DNA of 16,732 nt, taken from assembly GCA_009930125.1 (NCBI GenBank), contig RZYZ01000018.1, forward strand, positions 1 to 16,732. The letters run 5' to 3'. The position numbers were made by a program, and so were the translations under genes. The stretch comes from Clostridia bacterium (GTDB taxonomy: Bacteria; Bacillota; Clostridia; Clostridiales; Clostridiaceae). Positions 7,191-14,982 of the stretch are shown one piece after another. Within the stretch, counting starts at the first letter, position 1, and each line of letters begins with the position of its first letter. The notes below the pieces were generated by a model. It saw only the letters and a list, made by a program, of their open reading frames with translations, was not told the DNA's origin and did no database searches.

Positions 7191-8205
7191 AAGTTATGAA
7201 AGAATAATTATCGGGGATCTGCTCCACAAGTATCCCTTTGCAGCAGGATATTTCGAGCAGAACAAGATGGATATAAAGGGACATGAAGATAAGACAGTGG
7301 AGGAATTCCTGGATCGTTACTCCGATGAGGAACGGGAAGAGTGGGCCATCGACAAGGAGAAGATCACATCTGATCTGAATCACTATATTGAGCAGATGAT
7401 TTCTTTTCTGGGTCTTGACAAGGATCGTGTAGACAGCATTACGATCCTGGCCGGAAGGGATAAAGCGGGAAATCCGGAGACCTTTGAAAAACTCACCATA
7501 AACAGCAGTGAAATCATATCCATCGTGGGTCCAACGGGCTCCGGGAAGAGCAGACTTCTTGCAGATATCGAGTGGGCTGCAAACAAGGATACACCTACAC
7601 AAAGAACTGTGCTCATCAATGAGCAGCTTCCTGACAAAAGCCTGAGATACTCCACCAGCAACAAACTGGTGGCACAGCTTTCCCAGAATATGAATTTCGT
7701 CATGGATCTCAGCGTAGGTGAGTTCATCGAACTCCATGCCAGAAGCAGAATGGTGGAGAACATTGAAGAAATGACCCAGCGCATCATTGATGCAGCCAAT
7801 GATCTGGCCGGAGAGAAATTCAATCTGGAAACCCCGATCACAGGGCTCAGCGGAGGACAGTCAAGAGCACTCATGATCGCAGACACAGCCATTTTGAGCA
7901 CATCTCCCATTGTCCTCATCGATGAGATCGAAAATGCCGGGATCGATCGTAAAAGGGCACTGAATCTTCTTGTCAGTGAAGAAAAAATCGTGCTCATGGC
8001 GACCCATGATCCGAGTCTTGCATTGATTGCAGACAAACGGATCATCATAAAGAATGGCGGAATTCATAAAGTCATGGAAACAAGAGCAGAAGAAAAATTG
8101 ATTCTGTCAGAACTGGAAAAAATGGATCTGATCATCAGTAAAATGAGATCCAGTCTCAGAAATGGTGAAGTACTGAATAATAAAGATATTAAAGGAGAGG
8201 TATAG
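7183..8205 (+). CDS. Soluble ABC ATPase with ScdA_N/DUF1858-like N-terminus
   Basis: A 340-residue protein. Residues 8-45 (IIIGDLLHKYPFAAGYFEQNKMD, then KTVEEFL) resemble the ScdA_N/DUF1858 helical unit found in iron-centre repair proteins, but the Cys pair usual in ScdA is absent. The ABC domain follows: Walker A GPTGSGKS (116-123), signature LSGGQ (222-226), Walker B IVLIDE (243-248) and H-loop ATHD (273-276). The D-loop is unusual, IENAGIDRKRA rather than PTSALD. No membrane segment is present and no permease gene is nearby, so this is probably not an ordinary transporter ATPase. ATG 7183 overlaps the GTPase stop by 8 bases; GTG 7174 and ATG 7177 are other in-frame starts. The tight overlap indicates stoichiometric coupling with the GTPase. 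Confidence 0.8.
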   Translation: MHKSYERIIIGDLLHKYPFAAGYFEQNKMDIKGHEDKTVEEFLDRYSDEEREEWAIDKEKITSDLNHYIEQMISFLGLDKDRVDSITILAGRDKAGNPETFEKLTINSSEIISIVGPTGSGKSRLLADIEWAANKDTPTQRTVLINEQLPDKSLRYSTSNKLVAQLSQNMNFVMDLSVGEFIELHARSRMVENIEEMTQRIIDAANDLAGEKFNLETPITGLSGGQSRALMIADTAILSTSPIVLIDEIENAGIDRKRALNLLVSEEKIVLMATHDPSLALIADKRIIIKNGGIHKVMETRAEEKLILSELEKMDLIISKMRSSLRNGEVLNNKDIKGEV

Positions 8206-8210
8206 TAATT

Positions 8211-8453
8211 ATGCATGAAGGATGTAGCGGAAGCTTTAAGAACGGAGAGGAAGTTGTAGCAAAGGTCAGACATATGGGGTTTTCTGAGCAGATGATGCCC
8301 ATGCCCATGGAAATCAGCTGCGTGGAATGCGCAAAGGAATTTGAAATGAGTACCTTTGAAGACCAGTGTCCACATTGCGGTATGGTCTATGGAGTCACTC
8401 CATGCCATGCCTTCGATCCGGCAAACATCAAAGCAGCTGGAATCGGTTATTAA
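8211..8453 (+). CDS. Small zinc-ribbon protein of the cassette
   Basis: An 80-residue protein. It has a zinc-ribbon core with Cys37xxCys40 and Cys53xxCys56, a Met-rich MMPMPM stretch at 28-33, and two further cysteines at Cys5 and Cys65, the latter followed by His. It starts 5 bases after the ABC ATPase stop; AGGAGAGG at 8192-8199 is the ribosome site. It is the last gene of the Fur-box operon. The extra Cys/Met/His residues suggest metal handling beyond a structural zinc. I do not recognise a named family. Confidence 0.75.
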   Translation: MHEGCSGSFKNGEEVVAKVRHMGFSEQMMPMPMEISCVECAKEFEMSTFEDQCPHCGMVYGVTPCHAFDPANIKAAGIGY

Positions 8454-8463
8454 TATAGAGTGA

Positions 8464-8503
8464 GAGGAAAGTCTGCAGAGAAATCTGTGGACTTTCTCAT
8501 TTT
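8464..8503 (+). terminator. Probable terminator after the Fur-box cassette
   Basis: GGAAAGTCTGCAG (8466-8478) pairs with CTGTGGACTTTCT (8485-8497) through a 6-base loop, with a few wobbles. A short TTTT follows at 8500-8503. The T-tract is modest. It lies 11 bases after the last cassette stop codon. Confidence 0.65.
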
Positions 8504-8560
8504 CCGGCTGTGTTTCTTCTGGAAGGTTATTTATCTGAATCTGCAGCATTTTGTCCTCAT

Positions 8561-8591
8561 TTGAACGGATATCTGATACACTATAGATAAT
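8561..8591 (+). promoter_or_regulatory. Probable promoter of the WYL regulator gene
   Basis: TTGAAC (8561-8566) is followed by an AT-rich stretch TATAGATAAT (8582-8591). The best -10 register is uncertain: TAGATA gives a 17-base spacer, GATAAT gives 19. It stands about 30 bases before the start codon. Confidence 0.4.
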
Positions 8592-8621
8592 ATAGCAATC
8601 ATTTTCACACAAGGAGGCGCC

Positions 8622-9605
8622 ATGGCAAAGAATGGAAGTCATAAACTGAAAATATTGTATCTGATGAAAATGTTTCTGGAACAGACAGATGAAGAACACA
8701 GCATAGGCATTGCGGATATCATCAGAGAACTGGAAAATTACGGTATTTCTGCAGAGCGTAAATCCATCTATGCGGATATTGATACCCTTAAAGTGTTTGG
8801 TCTGGATATCAGCAAGAAAAAATCAAAGTCCACGGAATATTATCTTGCCAGCAGAGAGTTCGAGCTGCCTGAACTGAAGCTGCTGGTGGATGCGGTGCAG
8901 TGCTCGAAATTCGTGACCCATAAGAAAAGCAATGAGCTGATCAAGAAGATCGAGAGCCTGACGAGCAAGAAGCAGGCCATGATGCTGCAGAGACAGGTTT
9001 ATGTGGCGAATCGCGCTAAATCCATCAATGAAAACATCTATTACAATGTAGACAAGCTCCATCAGGCTATTGCGGACAATAGAAAAGTCTCCTTTCAGTA
9101 CTTTGACTACAATCTGGACAAAGAGAAAGTTTTCAGAAAAGACGGGGATAGATATGTCATCAGTCCGTATTCGTTATCCTGGGATGATGAGAATTATTAC
9201 GTCATAGCCTATTATAAGAAACATGATAATTTTGTTCACTATAGAGTGGACCGCATGAGCAGTATCGAGCTCATGGATGAAATGAGAGACCTATTGAATG
9301 AAGACACGGTTTTCAATGTGGCGGAATATGCCAAACAGACCTTCAATATGTTCAATGGTGTGGATGAGGTGGTCTGGCTGGAGTTTGACAACGATCTGGT
9401 GAATCAGGTGCTGGATCGATTCGGTGCGGATATCAGCATCCAGAAGGAAACAGAAGAAACCTTTTCCATCAGGACAAGGGTCAAGGTGAGCAGCACGTTC
9501 TTTTCCTGGGTTGCGCAGTATGGAAAGAAAGCAAGAATCATGCAGCCGCAGCATGTACGGGATGAATTCACAGATTTTCTCGCTGAAATACTCAAACAGT
9601 ACTAG
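8622..9605 (+). CDS. WYL-domain transcriptional regulator with N-terminal HTH
   Basis: A 327-residue protein. Residues about 5-70 form an HTH_11-type winged helix (IADIIRELENYGI..ERKSIYADIDTLKVFGLDI). The WYL domain spans about 150-225, with VSFQYFDY, ISPYSLSWDDENYYVIAYY and HYRVDRM; the signature triad is altered to NYYV. A C-terminal WCX-like extension follows. WYL domains usually bind a nucleotide or nucleic-acid-derived ligand. AAGGAGG directly precedes the ATG. The gene stands alone between two terminators. Its targets are unknown; it could regulate the amidohydrolase or transporter that follow, or itself. Confidence 0.88.
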   Translation: MAKNGSHKLKILYLMKMFLEQTDEEHSIGIADIIRELENYGISAERKSIYADIDTLKVFGLDISKKKSKSTEYYLASREFELPELKLLVDAVQCSKFVTHKKSNELIKKIESLTSKKQAMMLQRQVYVANRAKSINENIYYNVDKLHQAIADNRKVSFQYFDYNLDKEKVFRKDGDRYVISPYSLSWDDENYYVIAYYKKHDNFVHYRVDRMSSIELMDEMRDLLNEDTVFNVAEYAKQTFNMFNGVDEVVWLEFDNDLVNQVLDRFGADISIQKETEETFSIRTRVKVSSTFFSWVAQYGKKARIMQPQHVRDEFTDFLAEILKQY

Positions 9606-9614
9606 AATTAGATA

Positions 9615-9650
9615 TGAAAAGAAGGCATCTGGCAAGATGCCTTCTTTTCA
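9615..9650. terminator. Bidirectional terminator, perfect 16-bp stem
   Basis: TGAAAAGAAGGCATCT (9615-9630) is the exact reverse complement of AGATGCCTTCTTTTCA (9635-9650), with a GGCA loop. The A-rich and T-rich ends let it work on both strands. It sits between the WYL stop at 9605 and the convergent amidohydrolase stop at 9655. Confidence 0.9.
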
Positions 9651-9654
9651 GGTC

Positions 9655-11259
9655 TCAGCTGTTTCTTCTGTCATAGCGGATCTGGCCATTTACGATGGTC
9701 ATCAGCACTTTGATGTCTTTGATCCTGTCTGCGGGGACATCGAAATAGGGCTCTTCAAGAATCACAAGATCCGCATAGTAGCCCGGCAGCAGGCTGCCTT
9801 TTCTGTTTTCTTCAAAACTCATATAGGCACTGTTTGCTGTGATGTTATCCAGTGCAGTGTATCTGTCCACAGCTTCTTTCATGTTGTATCCTTCCGGTGG
9901 GAAAAGACTTAGGTCCTGTCTGTTTACCGCGCAGTGCAGGTTTTCCATCACCTGGAAATTTTCTATGGGCGCATCACTGCTGTAGGCGACTCTTATGCCG
10001 ATATTCTCCATAGTTCCGAAAGCATAGGAGGAATCAGCAAGACGTTTTCCTACACGATCTTCGACGATATGCAGATCATAATGGAGGAAGATGGGTTGTG
10101 CATAGACCAGAAGATTCAGTTTTCTGATTCGCTCAAGAAGATTCTGGTCCGTGATCTGAACATGAATCAGTCCATGTCTGTTCCTGTTGTCTTGAATCAC
10201 TTTTTCATAGGCATCCAGCACGCGCTCCAGGGCACCATCTCCGATGACATGGATGGCTGTCTGGATTCCATGGTCTTCGGCGGTGCGGATCATGGACTCG
10301 AGAAGCTCCTGGGACATGGTGGGGATTCCACGGGTGGATGGGTCGTCTGCATAAGGCTTTCTGAGGTAGGCGGTCCGAGCGCCAAGGGAACCATCTGCAA
10401 ACATCTTCAGCAGTCCATACTTCAGAAAGGGGCTTTCACTGCGGTCAAATCCCGATTCGAGTCTTTTGCTGAAGGTTTTCACATCCTTGGCGTAAACCTG
10501 ATGATAGATTCGGATGGAGGGATTCTCTTCCGCATATCTTCTGTATGCCTCTTCCACCACTTGCGCTTCGGGGTTGTCCAGCCAGATATCATTGACCTGC
10601 GCAGAAGTGATTCCATAGGAGAGCGCTTTCTCTGCGGCTGCCCGTATGTGAAAAAGGGCACTGTCTATGGACTCTTCTTCATAAAGCACATCCAGAAGCC
10701 TTATGGCATTTTCTCTGAATATCCCATTGGGCAGACCATCGGAAGCCGCATCGATCTGTCCTCCTTCAATGGAAGGAAGCGGGGTGGAAAGGTTCAGCTT
10801 TTCCAGTGCCGCTGAATTCACCACAGCAAGATGAGAACAGGTTCTGGTGAATACGATGGGAATATCGCGAGATATCCGGTCAAGATCAGCTCTTGTGGGC
10901 AGTCTTTTTTCGGTGAAATAATCCTGATTGAAGCCTCTTCCGATGAGGGTATTCAGATTTTTCCCCTGTTTTTCCAGAAAGGCTTGGCTTCGGGTGATTA
11001 TTTGCTCTATGGATGCGGATCCATAGAGGTTGACAGTGGACAGCGCCACGCCAGCCTGATAAAAATGAAGATGGGCATCATTGAAACCAGGGACAACGGT
11101 TTTTCCGTCAAGGTCCATGATTTCAGAAGGCTTAAGTGTATTTTCCTCCAGAAGCGCCTTGCTTCCGGAAGAAATGATATATCCGTTTTCCATATAAAGA
11201 GCATCCGTGAAGAGATTGCGCTTCTGGTAGATTTTTCCGTTTTTCAGCAGCAGTTTCAT
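9655..11259 (-). CDS. YtcJ-type metal-dependent amidohydrolase
   Basis: A 534-residue enzyme of the amidohydrolase_3 (YtcJ) group. Metal-binding motif HLH is at His63/His65. Lys285 lies in LLKMFADGSLG where the carboxylated lysine is expected. His337 is in AIHVIGDGA, His366 in LIHVQ, and Asp429 in YSSDAP. The C-terminal GYYADLVIL strand closes the composite beta domain. No signal peptide is seen. The start at 11259 is preferred over 11298 because GGGAGGAAT lies directly before it on the reverse strand. It is divergent from a peptide-type ABC operon, so it may hydrolyse an amide or ester imported by that transporter (inference from context only). Confidence 0.88.
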   Translation of the reverse strand: MKLLLKNGKIYQKRNLFTDALYMENGYIISSGSKALLEENTLKPSEIMDLDGKTVVPGFNDAHLHFYQAGVALSTVNLYGSASIEQIITRSQAFLEKQGKNLNTLIGRGFNQDYFTEKRLPTRADLDRISRDIPIVFTRTCSHLAVVNSAALEKLNLSTPLPSIEGGQIDAASDGLPNGIFRENAIRLLDVLYEEESIDSALFHIRAAAEKALSYGITSAQVNDIWLDNPEAQVVEEAYRRYAEENPSIRIYHQVYAKDVKTFSKRLESGFDRSESPFLKYGLLKMFADGSLGARTAYLRKPYADDPSTRGIPTMSQELLESMIRTAEDHGIQTAIHVIGDGALERVLDAYEKVIQDNRNRHGLIHVQITDQNLLERIRKLNLLVYAQPIFLHYDLHIVEDRVGKRLADSSYAFGTMENIGIRVAYSSDAPIENFQVMENLHCAVNRQDLSLFPPEGYNMKEAVDRYTALDNITANSAYMSFEENRKGSLLPGYYADLVILEEPYFDVPADRIKDIKVLMTIVNGQIRYDRRNS

Positions 11260-11335
11260 AATTCCTCCCTCTGATTCTGATTTTGTATGCATGATCACAT
11301 GAAATTTCAGATTGAACAGCCTTATTTTATCATGA

Positions 11336-11364
11336 AATCAGATCTGTTTCAGAAAAACTTCTGA
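11336..11364. repeat. Two adjacent palindromes in the divergent intergenic region
   Basis: CAGATCTG (11339-11346, with AA/TT flanks) is a perfect palindrome. TCAGAA-N4-TTCTGA (11349-11364) is a second inverted repeat. They lie between the amidohydrolase and transporter operons and could be regulator sites for one or both. Confidence 0.35.
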
Positions 11365-11427
11365 TGATGAATCTGTACATAGACAGGTCAAATTTGTATC
11401 TGAAAGGGTATAGCTTTTCGACATCTA

Positions 11428-11436
11428 TGGTATACT
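11428..11436 (+). promoter_or_regulatory. Extended -10 promoter for the ABC transporter operon
   Basis: TGGTATACT combines the extended TGn with a TATACT -10 box at 11431-11436, about 55 bases before the first start codon. No good -35 is present at 17 bases, which is acceptable for an extended -10 promoter. Confidence 0.55.
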
Positions 11437-11491
11437 GGGAGTATCGTTAATTATCAGAAAGTGCGAATTATTTGGCATCTGGAGGACATAT

Positions 11492-13999
11492 ATGAAGAAA
11501 ATAAATTATCCGCTTCTCATTGGCGGGATTGTGCTCATAGGACTTCTGTTTCTCTCCTATTTCCCCGAACTCTTCACTTCCAGAGATCCCATTCACGAGG
11601 AACCACCCAGATACATAGAATATCAAGAGGATGGGGAAATGGTGGAGGAGCTCTCTGTGAATCCCATGAGACCCAACAACATCAATCTTATGGGAACAGA
11701 TGACGCGGGAAGAGACATCTATGCAAGGCTTGTATATGGAACGAGAAATACGTTGCGGCTGGGTTTTCTCATTGCACTCTTCCGGATGATTTTAGCATTG
11801 CCTTTGGGGATTCTGGCAGGAATGGGAAACAGAGCCGTCAGTGCAGTGATCAAATTCTTCAGCACATTCTTCAGTGCAGTACCGATGCTCATCTTCAGTT
11901 TTGTTCTGCTCAACTTCAACTACTTCTATAGAATGCAGATCGAGAAATCCATCTTCGCATTTGCCATAGTATTAACCATTGTGGGCTGGTCAAAGCTTGC
12001 TGGAATGCTGGAGGATGCTACCAGGAAGATCATGGACGAGGACTTCATTGAAGGAGAAATCGCCATCGGGAAGACGAAACTTCAGATTGTGCTTCAGAAT
12101 GTGGTGCCTCATGTGATTCCAACTGGTGTCAGTCTGTTCTTCAAGGAAATGGCCATGGCGCTCTTTCTAGTGGCGCAGCTGGCGGTTCTGTATGTCTTTG
12201 TCGGTTCCACCAGAGAAGTGGGCGCCATGGCCTTCAGAGCGAACTACCGTATGGGGCTTGAACCGGAATGGGGTGGAATGCTCTCGAGAATCACAACGGA
12301 TGTCATGAGATTTGAGGAAGTATGGTGGGTGTCCTTTTTTCCGGTACTGTTTTTTGCCGTGGCGATCATGGGCATCAATCTTCTGGGGGAAGGGCTCAGA
12401 ATGGAGTTTCAGAAAAGAGACTCCAGAGTCATCAGCATCATCAGAAAGACCTTTGCTATGCTGTCGCCTAGACTTTTTTATCTGCAGCTGAAGGAGTTTC
12501 CTAAATACTACAGACCGATTCTTCTGAAGACAGGTACAGCAGTCCTGATTCTTGTATACATATTTGTACCGAGATATTCAAGTGAGATCCCTTTTCAGAC
12601 GGAAAAGGCGCTGGAACAGCTGCATGTTCTGACAGATTCTTCTTTTGAGGGAAGAGTCAGCGGAACGGAAGGCGGGTATGAAGCGGGCAATCATATCATC
12701 GATACCATGCAGTCCTACGGATATGACGTAAAAACACTGGATATCAGTTACTATCTTGAGCAGAATGAGACCGTGGAAAATCTGAAAGTCATGGCACCCA
12801 TGGTGGTGAAGGAAGGAGAAATCAGAATCACAGAAGAATCTGGAGAAGTGAAGACATTCAGACTTCATGAGGATTTCACCATCTTCTCATTAAACAGACA
12901 GGAGCTCATAGAGGCAGAGGGGCAGGATTTTCATTATAAAGGAACTGCTGCAGATCGATCCCATCTCGCAGATGTTTCCATGGAGACCGAAGTGTTTCCC
13001 ATAGCAGAGAGGTATGTCAGAGAGCTGCTCAGTTCCAACGGATCCCCTTTCAGTGAGAATAATATGAGAGGAAGAAATTCTTTTGAATCAGATGAAGTGG
13101 AGCGGGAATTCAGACTCCAGTTCATGCTGTTTGACGAATACGAATCCAGAACCAATGCACACCTGCATAAATCTCATACAATTTTTCCCTTCAAAGAACT
13201 CAGAGAACTGCTTGAAAGAGGGTATGCGGAGATGGAGGTCTCCTTCAGCTATCCTGAACTTCCTGAATACGAAGGAAGAGTCATCGAAGCGTTCCTTCCA
13301 GGAAAAGGCCTGTCAGCTGAGAATCCTGGAGAAACCATCGTCATCGGAGCAGGCTATGATGGGGTACACGAAAATGCAGGTTCCTCATCAGTGATTTCTG
13401 CAACACCAGGTGCAACAGCACTGGAACTGGCAAGAGAAGTAGCAGCCCTGGAAGAGCCGCTAACAAGATCTCTAACTTTTGTTTTCTGGGACAACCAGAT
13501 GGAAGTGAAGAAAATCACCATGGAAGAAGGATCAGAGTACTATCACAGGGAAGCCATGAAGACCATCGATATGGTTGTGACCGGAGGGTACTACTATTAT
13601 GAAATCGGACATGCAGGCATAGGAAAAGACAGAGAGCTTTCATTGGTCACATTTCCTGCTCAGGGTGGGCGAAAACCATCCTATCTCATCGGGACACAGA
13701 TGGAAAAGCTTCTGAAGGATATGAAAATGCCATACAGAAGATTTCAGAGCATCTACGCAAACACCACCAGCAGTTCCAGTCTGGGTGTCTTTGATATGGT
13801 CACAAGATCTGCTCTGGATATGAGGCTGAACGCCTTTTTCACAGTGGGGATCGGGCAGGCTCATGTCAGTGAAATGTGGACGGACAAGGATGTTCTATCG
13901 AATCTGAACAGGGAAAGACTGGAGAGCATCGGACAGGTGATGCTGGATAATCTCACCATGAATCCCTATCTGATGGAAGATGCGCCGAAGAAGGAGTAA
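11492..13999 (+). CDS. DppC-like ABC permease fused to M28-peptidase-like extracytoplasmic domain
   Basis: An 835-residue protein. Residues 1-303 are a DppC/OppC-type permease: a first TM at about 7-23, the LMGTDDAGRDIYARLVYGTR entry motif near 66-85, more TMs at about 88-110, 128-143, 153-170, 213-238 and 282-303, and an EAA loop at 187-210 (EGEIAIGKTKLQIVLQNVVP). A basic segment 304-343 should be cytosolic, then a seventh TM at 345-360 places the rest outside. Residues 372-830 look like an M28 aminopeptidase: FEGRVSGTEGG near 385, IVIGAGYDG near 617 and ELAREV near 645. Metal-site positions are altered: the usual AH.D reads AGYD, the GA.DN block is absent, and the usual EE reads QM. Catalysis is therefore doubtful. 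The ribosome site is GGAGG before the ATG. It is the first gene of the transporter operon. Confidence 0.85.
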   Translation: MKKINYPLLIGGIVLIGLLFLSYFPELFTSRDPIHEEPPRYIEYQEDGEMVEELSVNPMRPNNINLMGTDDAGRDIYARLVYGTRNTLRLGFLIALFRMILALPLGILAGMGNRAVSAVIKFFSTFFSAVPMLIFSFVLLNFNYFYRMQIEKSIFAFAIVLTIVGWSKLAGMLEDATRKIMDEDFIEGEIAIGKTKLQIVLQNVVPHVIPTGVSLFFKEMAMALFLVAQLAVLYVFVGSTREVGAMAFRANYRMGLEPEWGGMLSRITTDVMRFEEVWWVSFFPVLFFAVAIMGINLLGEGLRMEFQKRDSRVISIIRKTFAMLSPRLFYLQLKEFPKYYRPILLKTGTAVLILVYIFVPRYSSEIPFQTEKALEQLHVLTDSSFEGRVSGTEGGYEAGNHIIDTMQSYGYDVKTLDISYYLEQNETVENLKVMAPMVVKEGEIRITEESGEVKTFRLHEDFTIFSLNRQELIEAEGQDFHYKGTAADRSHLADVSMETEVFPIAERYVRELLSSNGSPFSENNMRGRNSFESDEVEREFRLQFMLFDEYESRTNAHLHKSHTIFPFKELRELLERGYAEMEVSFSYPELPEYEGRVIEAFLPGKGLSAENPGETIVIGAGYDGVHENAGSSSVISATPGATALELAREVAALEEPLTRSLTFVFWDNQMEVKKITMEEGSEYYHREAMKTIDMVVTGGYYYYEIGHAGIGKDRELSLVTFPAQGGRKPSYLIGTQMEKLLKDMKMPYRRFQSIYANTTSSSSLGVFDMVTRSALDMRLNAFFTVGIGQAHVSEMWTDKDVLSNLNRERLESIGQVMLDNLTMNPYLMEDAPKKE

Positions 14000-14005
14000 T
14001 GATGT

Positions 14006-14956
14006 ATGATCGAGGTTAAAAATTTAAAGAAGCATTTCATCGCAAAAAACAGTATGCTGGGGGATGAGAAGGAACTGGTTCATGCAGTCAATGGAATCGA
14101 TTTTCAGATTCATCAGGGAAAAACGCTGGGACTGGTCGGCGAATCCGGAAGTGGTAAATCCACCACAGGAAGGCTGGTTCTGAGACTGCTTGAGCCTTCC
14201 TCGGGATCCATCTATCTGGATGGCAGAGACATCAGCACCATATCAAGCAGGGACTTCCGTAAACTCAGAAAAGAGCTTCAAATGGTTTTTCAGAATCCGT
14301 ACTCGGCATTGGACTACAAAATGACCATTGAAGACATTCTTGTTCAGCCCCTTCAGATTCATAAAATCGTCCAGCCCCTGGAATACAGGAAAGAGGTCTA
14401 CAGACTGCTGGATCTGGTAGGACTTGATAAGGCATCAGCCAGGAAATTCCCCCATGAATTCAGTGGAGGGCAGAGACAGAGAATAGGCATCGCCAGGGCC
14501 TTATCCACGAAACCGCGATTCATCGTCTGTGATGAACCGGTGTCCGCTCTGGATGTGTCCGTCCAGTCTCAGATTCTCAATCTGACCATGGATCTGCAGA
14601 AGGAATTTGGACTGTCCTATCTCTTCATTGCCCATGATCTTCATGTGATCAGACATGTGAGTGATGATGTTGCGGTGATGTATCTTGGAAAGATTGTGGA
14701 GAACGGAACAGCAGAAAAGATATTCGGAAGTCCCAGTCATCCCTACACGAAAGCGCTTCTTGCCGCAGTACCAGGTCAGAAGGAAAGAGTATCAGAAGAT
14801 AGAAGAAGGCTTCATGGTGAGATACCGAGTGCGATCAGACTACCTGCAGGTTGTGCTTTTCACACACGCTGTCCTTATGCGATGAAAATATGCAGCGAGG
14901 AAATACCGATACTCAAAAATCACGAAGGACGAGAGGTTGCATGCCATCTGTATTGA
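14006..14956 (+). CDS. Oligopeptide ABC transporter ATPase, OppF/DppF type
   Basis: A 316-residue ATPase. Walker A is GESGSGKST (45-53), the Q-loop VFQNP is at about 94-98, the signature FSGGQRQR at about 152-159, Walker B IVCDEP near 174-179, then D-loop SALD and an AHD H-loop. The C-terminal oligopeptide-transporter extension carries Cys283, Cys289, Cys296 and Cys313, the four-Cys pattern reported to bind an iron-sulfur cluster in some Opp/Dpp ATPases. It starts 6 bases after the permease stop, with AAGGAG inside that gene's end. It energises uptake with the partner D-type ATPase. The substrate is not fixed by sequence. Confidence 0.9.
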   Translation: MIEVKNLKKHFIAKNSMLGDEKELVHAVNGIDFQIHQGKTLGLVGESGSGKSTTGRLVLRLLEPSSGSIYLDGRDISTISSRDFRKLRKELQMVFQNPYSALDYKMTIEDILVQPLQIHKIVQPLEYRKEVYRLLDLVGLDKASARKFPHEFSGGQRQRIGIARALSTKPRFIVCDEPVSALDVSVQSQILNLTMDLQKEFGLSYLFIAHDLHVIRHVSDDVAVMYLGKIVENGTAEKIFGSPSHPYTKALLAAVPGQKERVSEDRRRLHGEIPSAIRLPAGCAFHTRCPYAMKICSEEIPILKNHEGREVACHLY

Positions 14957-14982
14957 AGATACGTGCTCTTTGGAGGTGAAAA

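Noticed and set aside
7383..8048. Long reverse-strand ORF (221 codons) inside the ABC ATPase gene
   Set aside because: It lies wholly within a well-supported gene with intact ABC motifs; the translation is Ser/Leu-rich and resembles no family.
8064..8699. Reverse-strand ORF spanning the zinc-ribbon gene and the intergenic region
   Set aside because: It crosses the terminator and promoter of forward genes and encodes no recognisable domain.
9934..10815. Long forward ORF (293 codons) opposite the amidohydrolase
   Set aside because: It is antisense to a gene with all amidohydrolase motifs, has no ribosome site, and its translation shows no domain.
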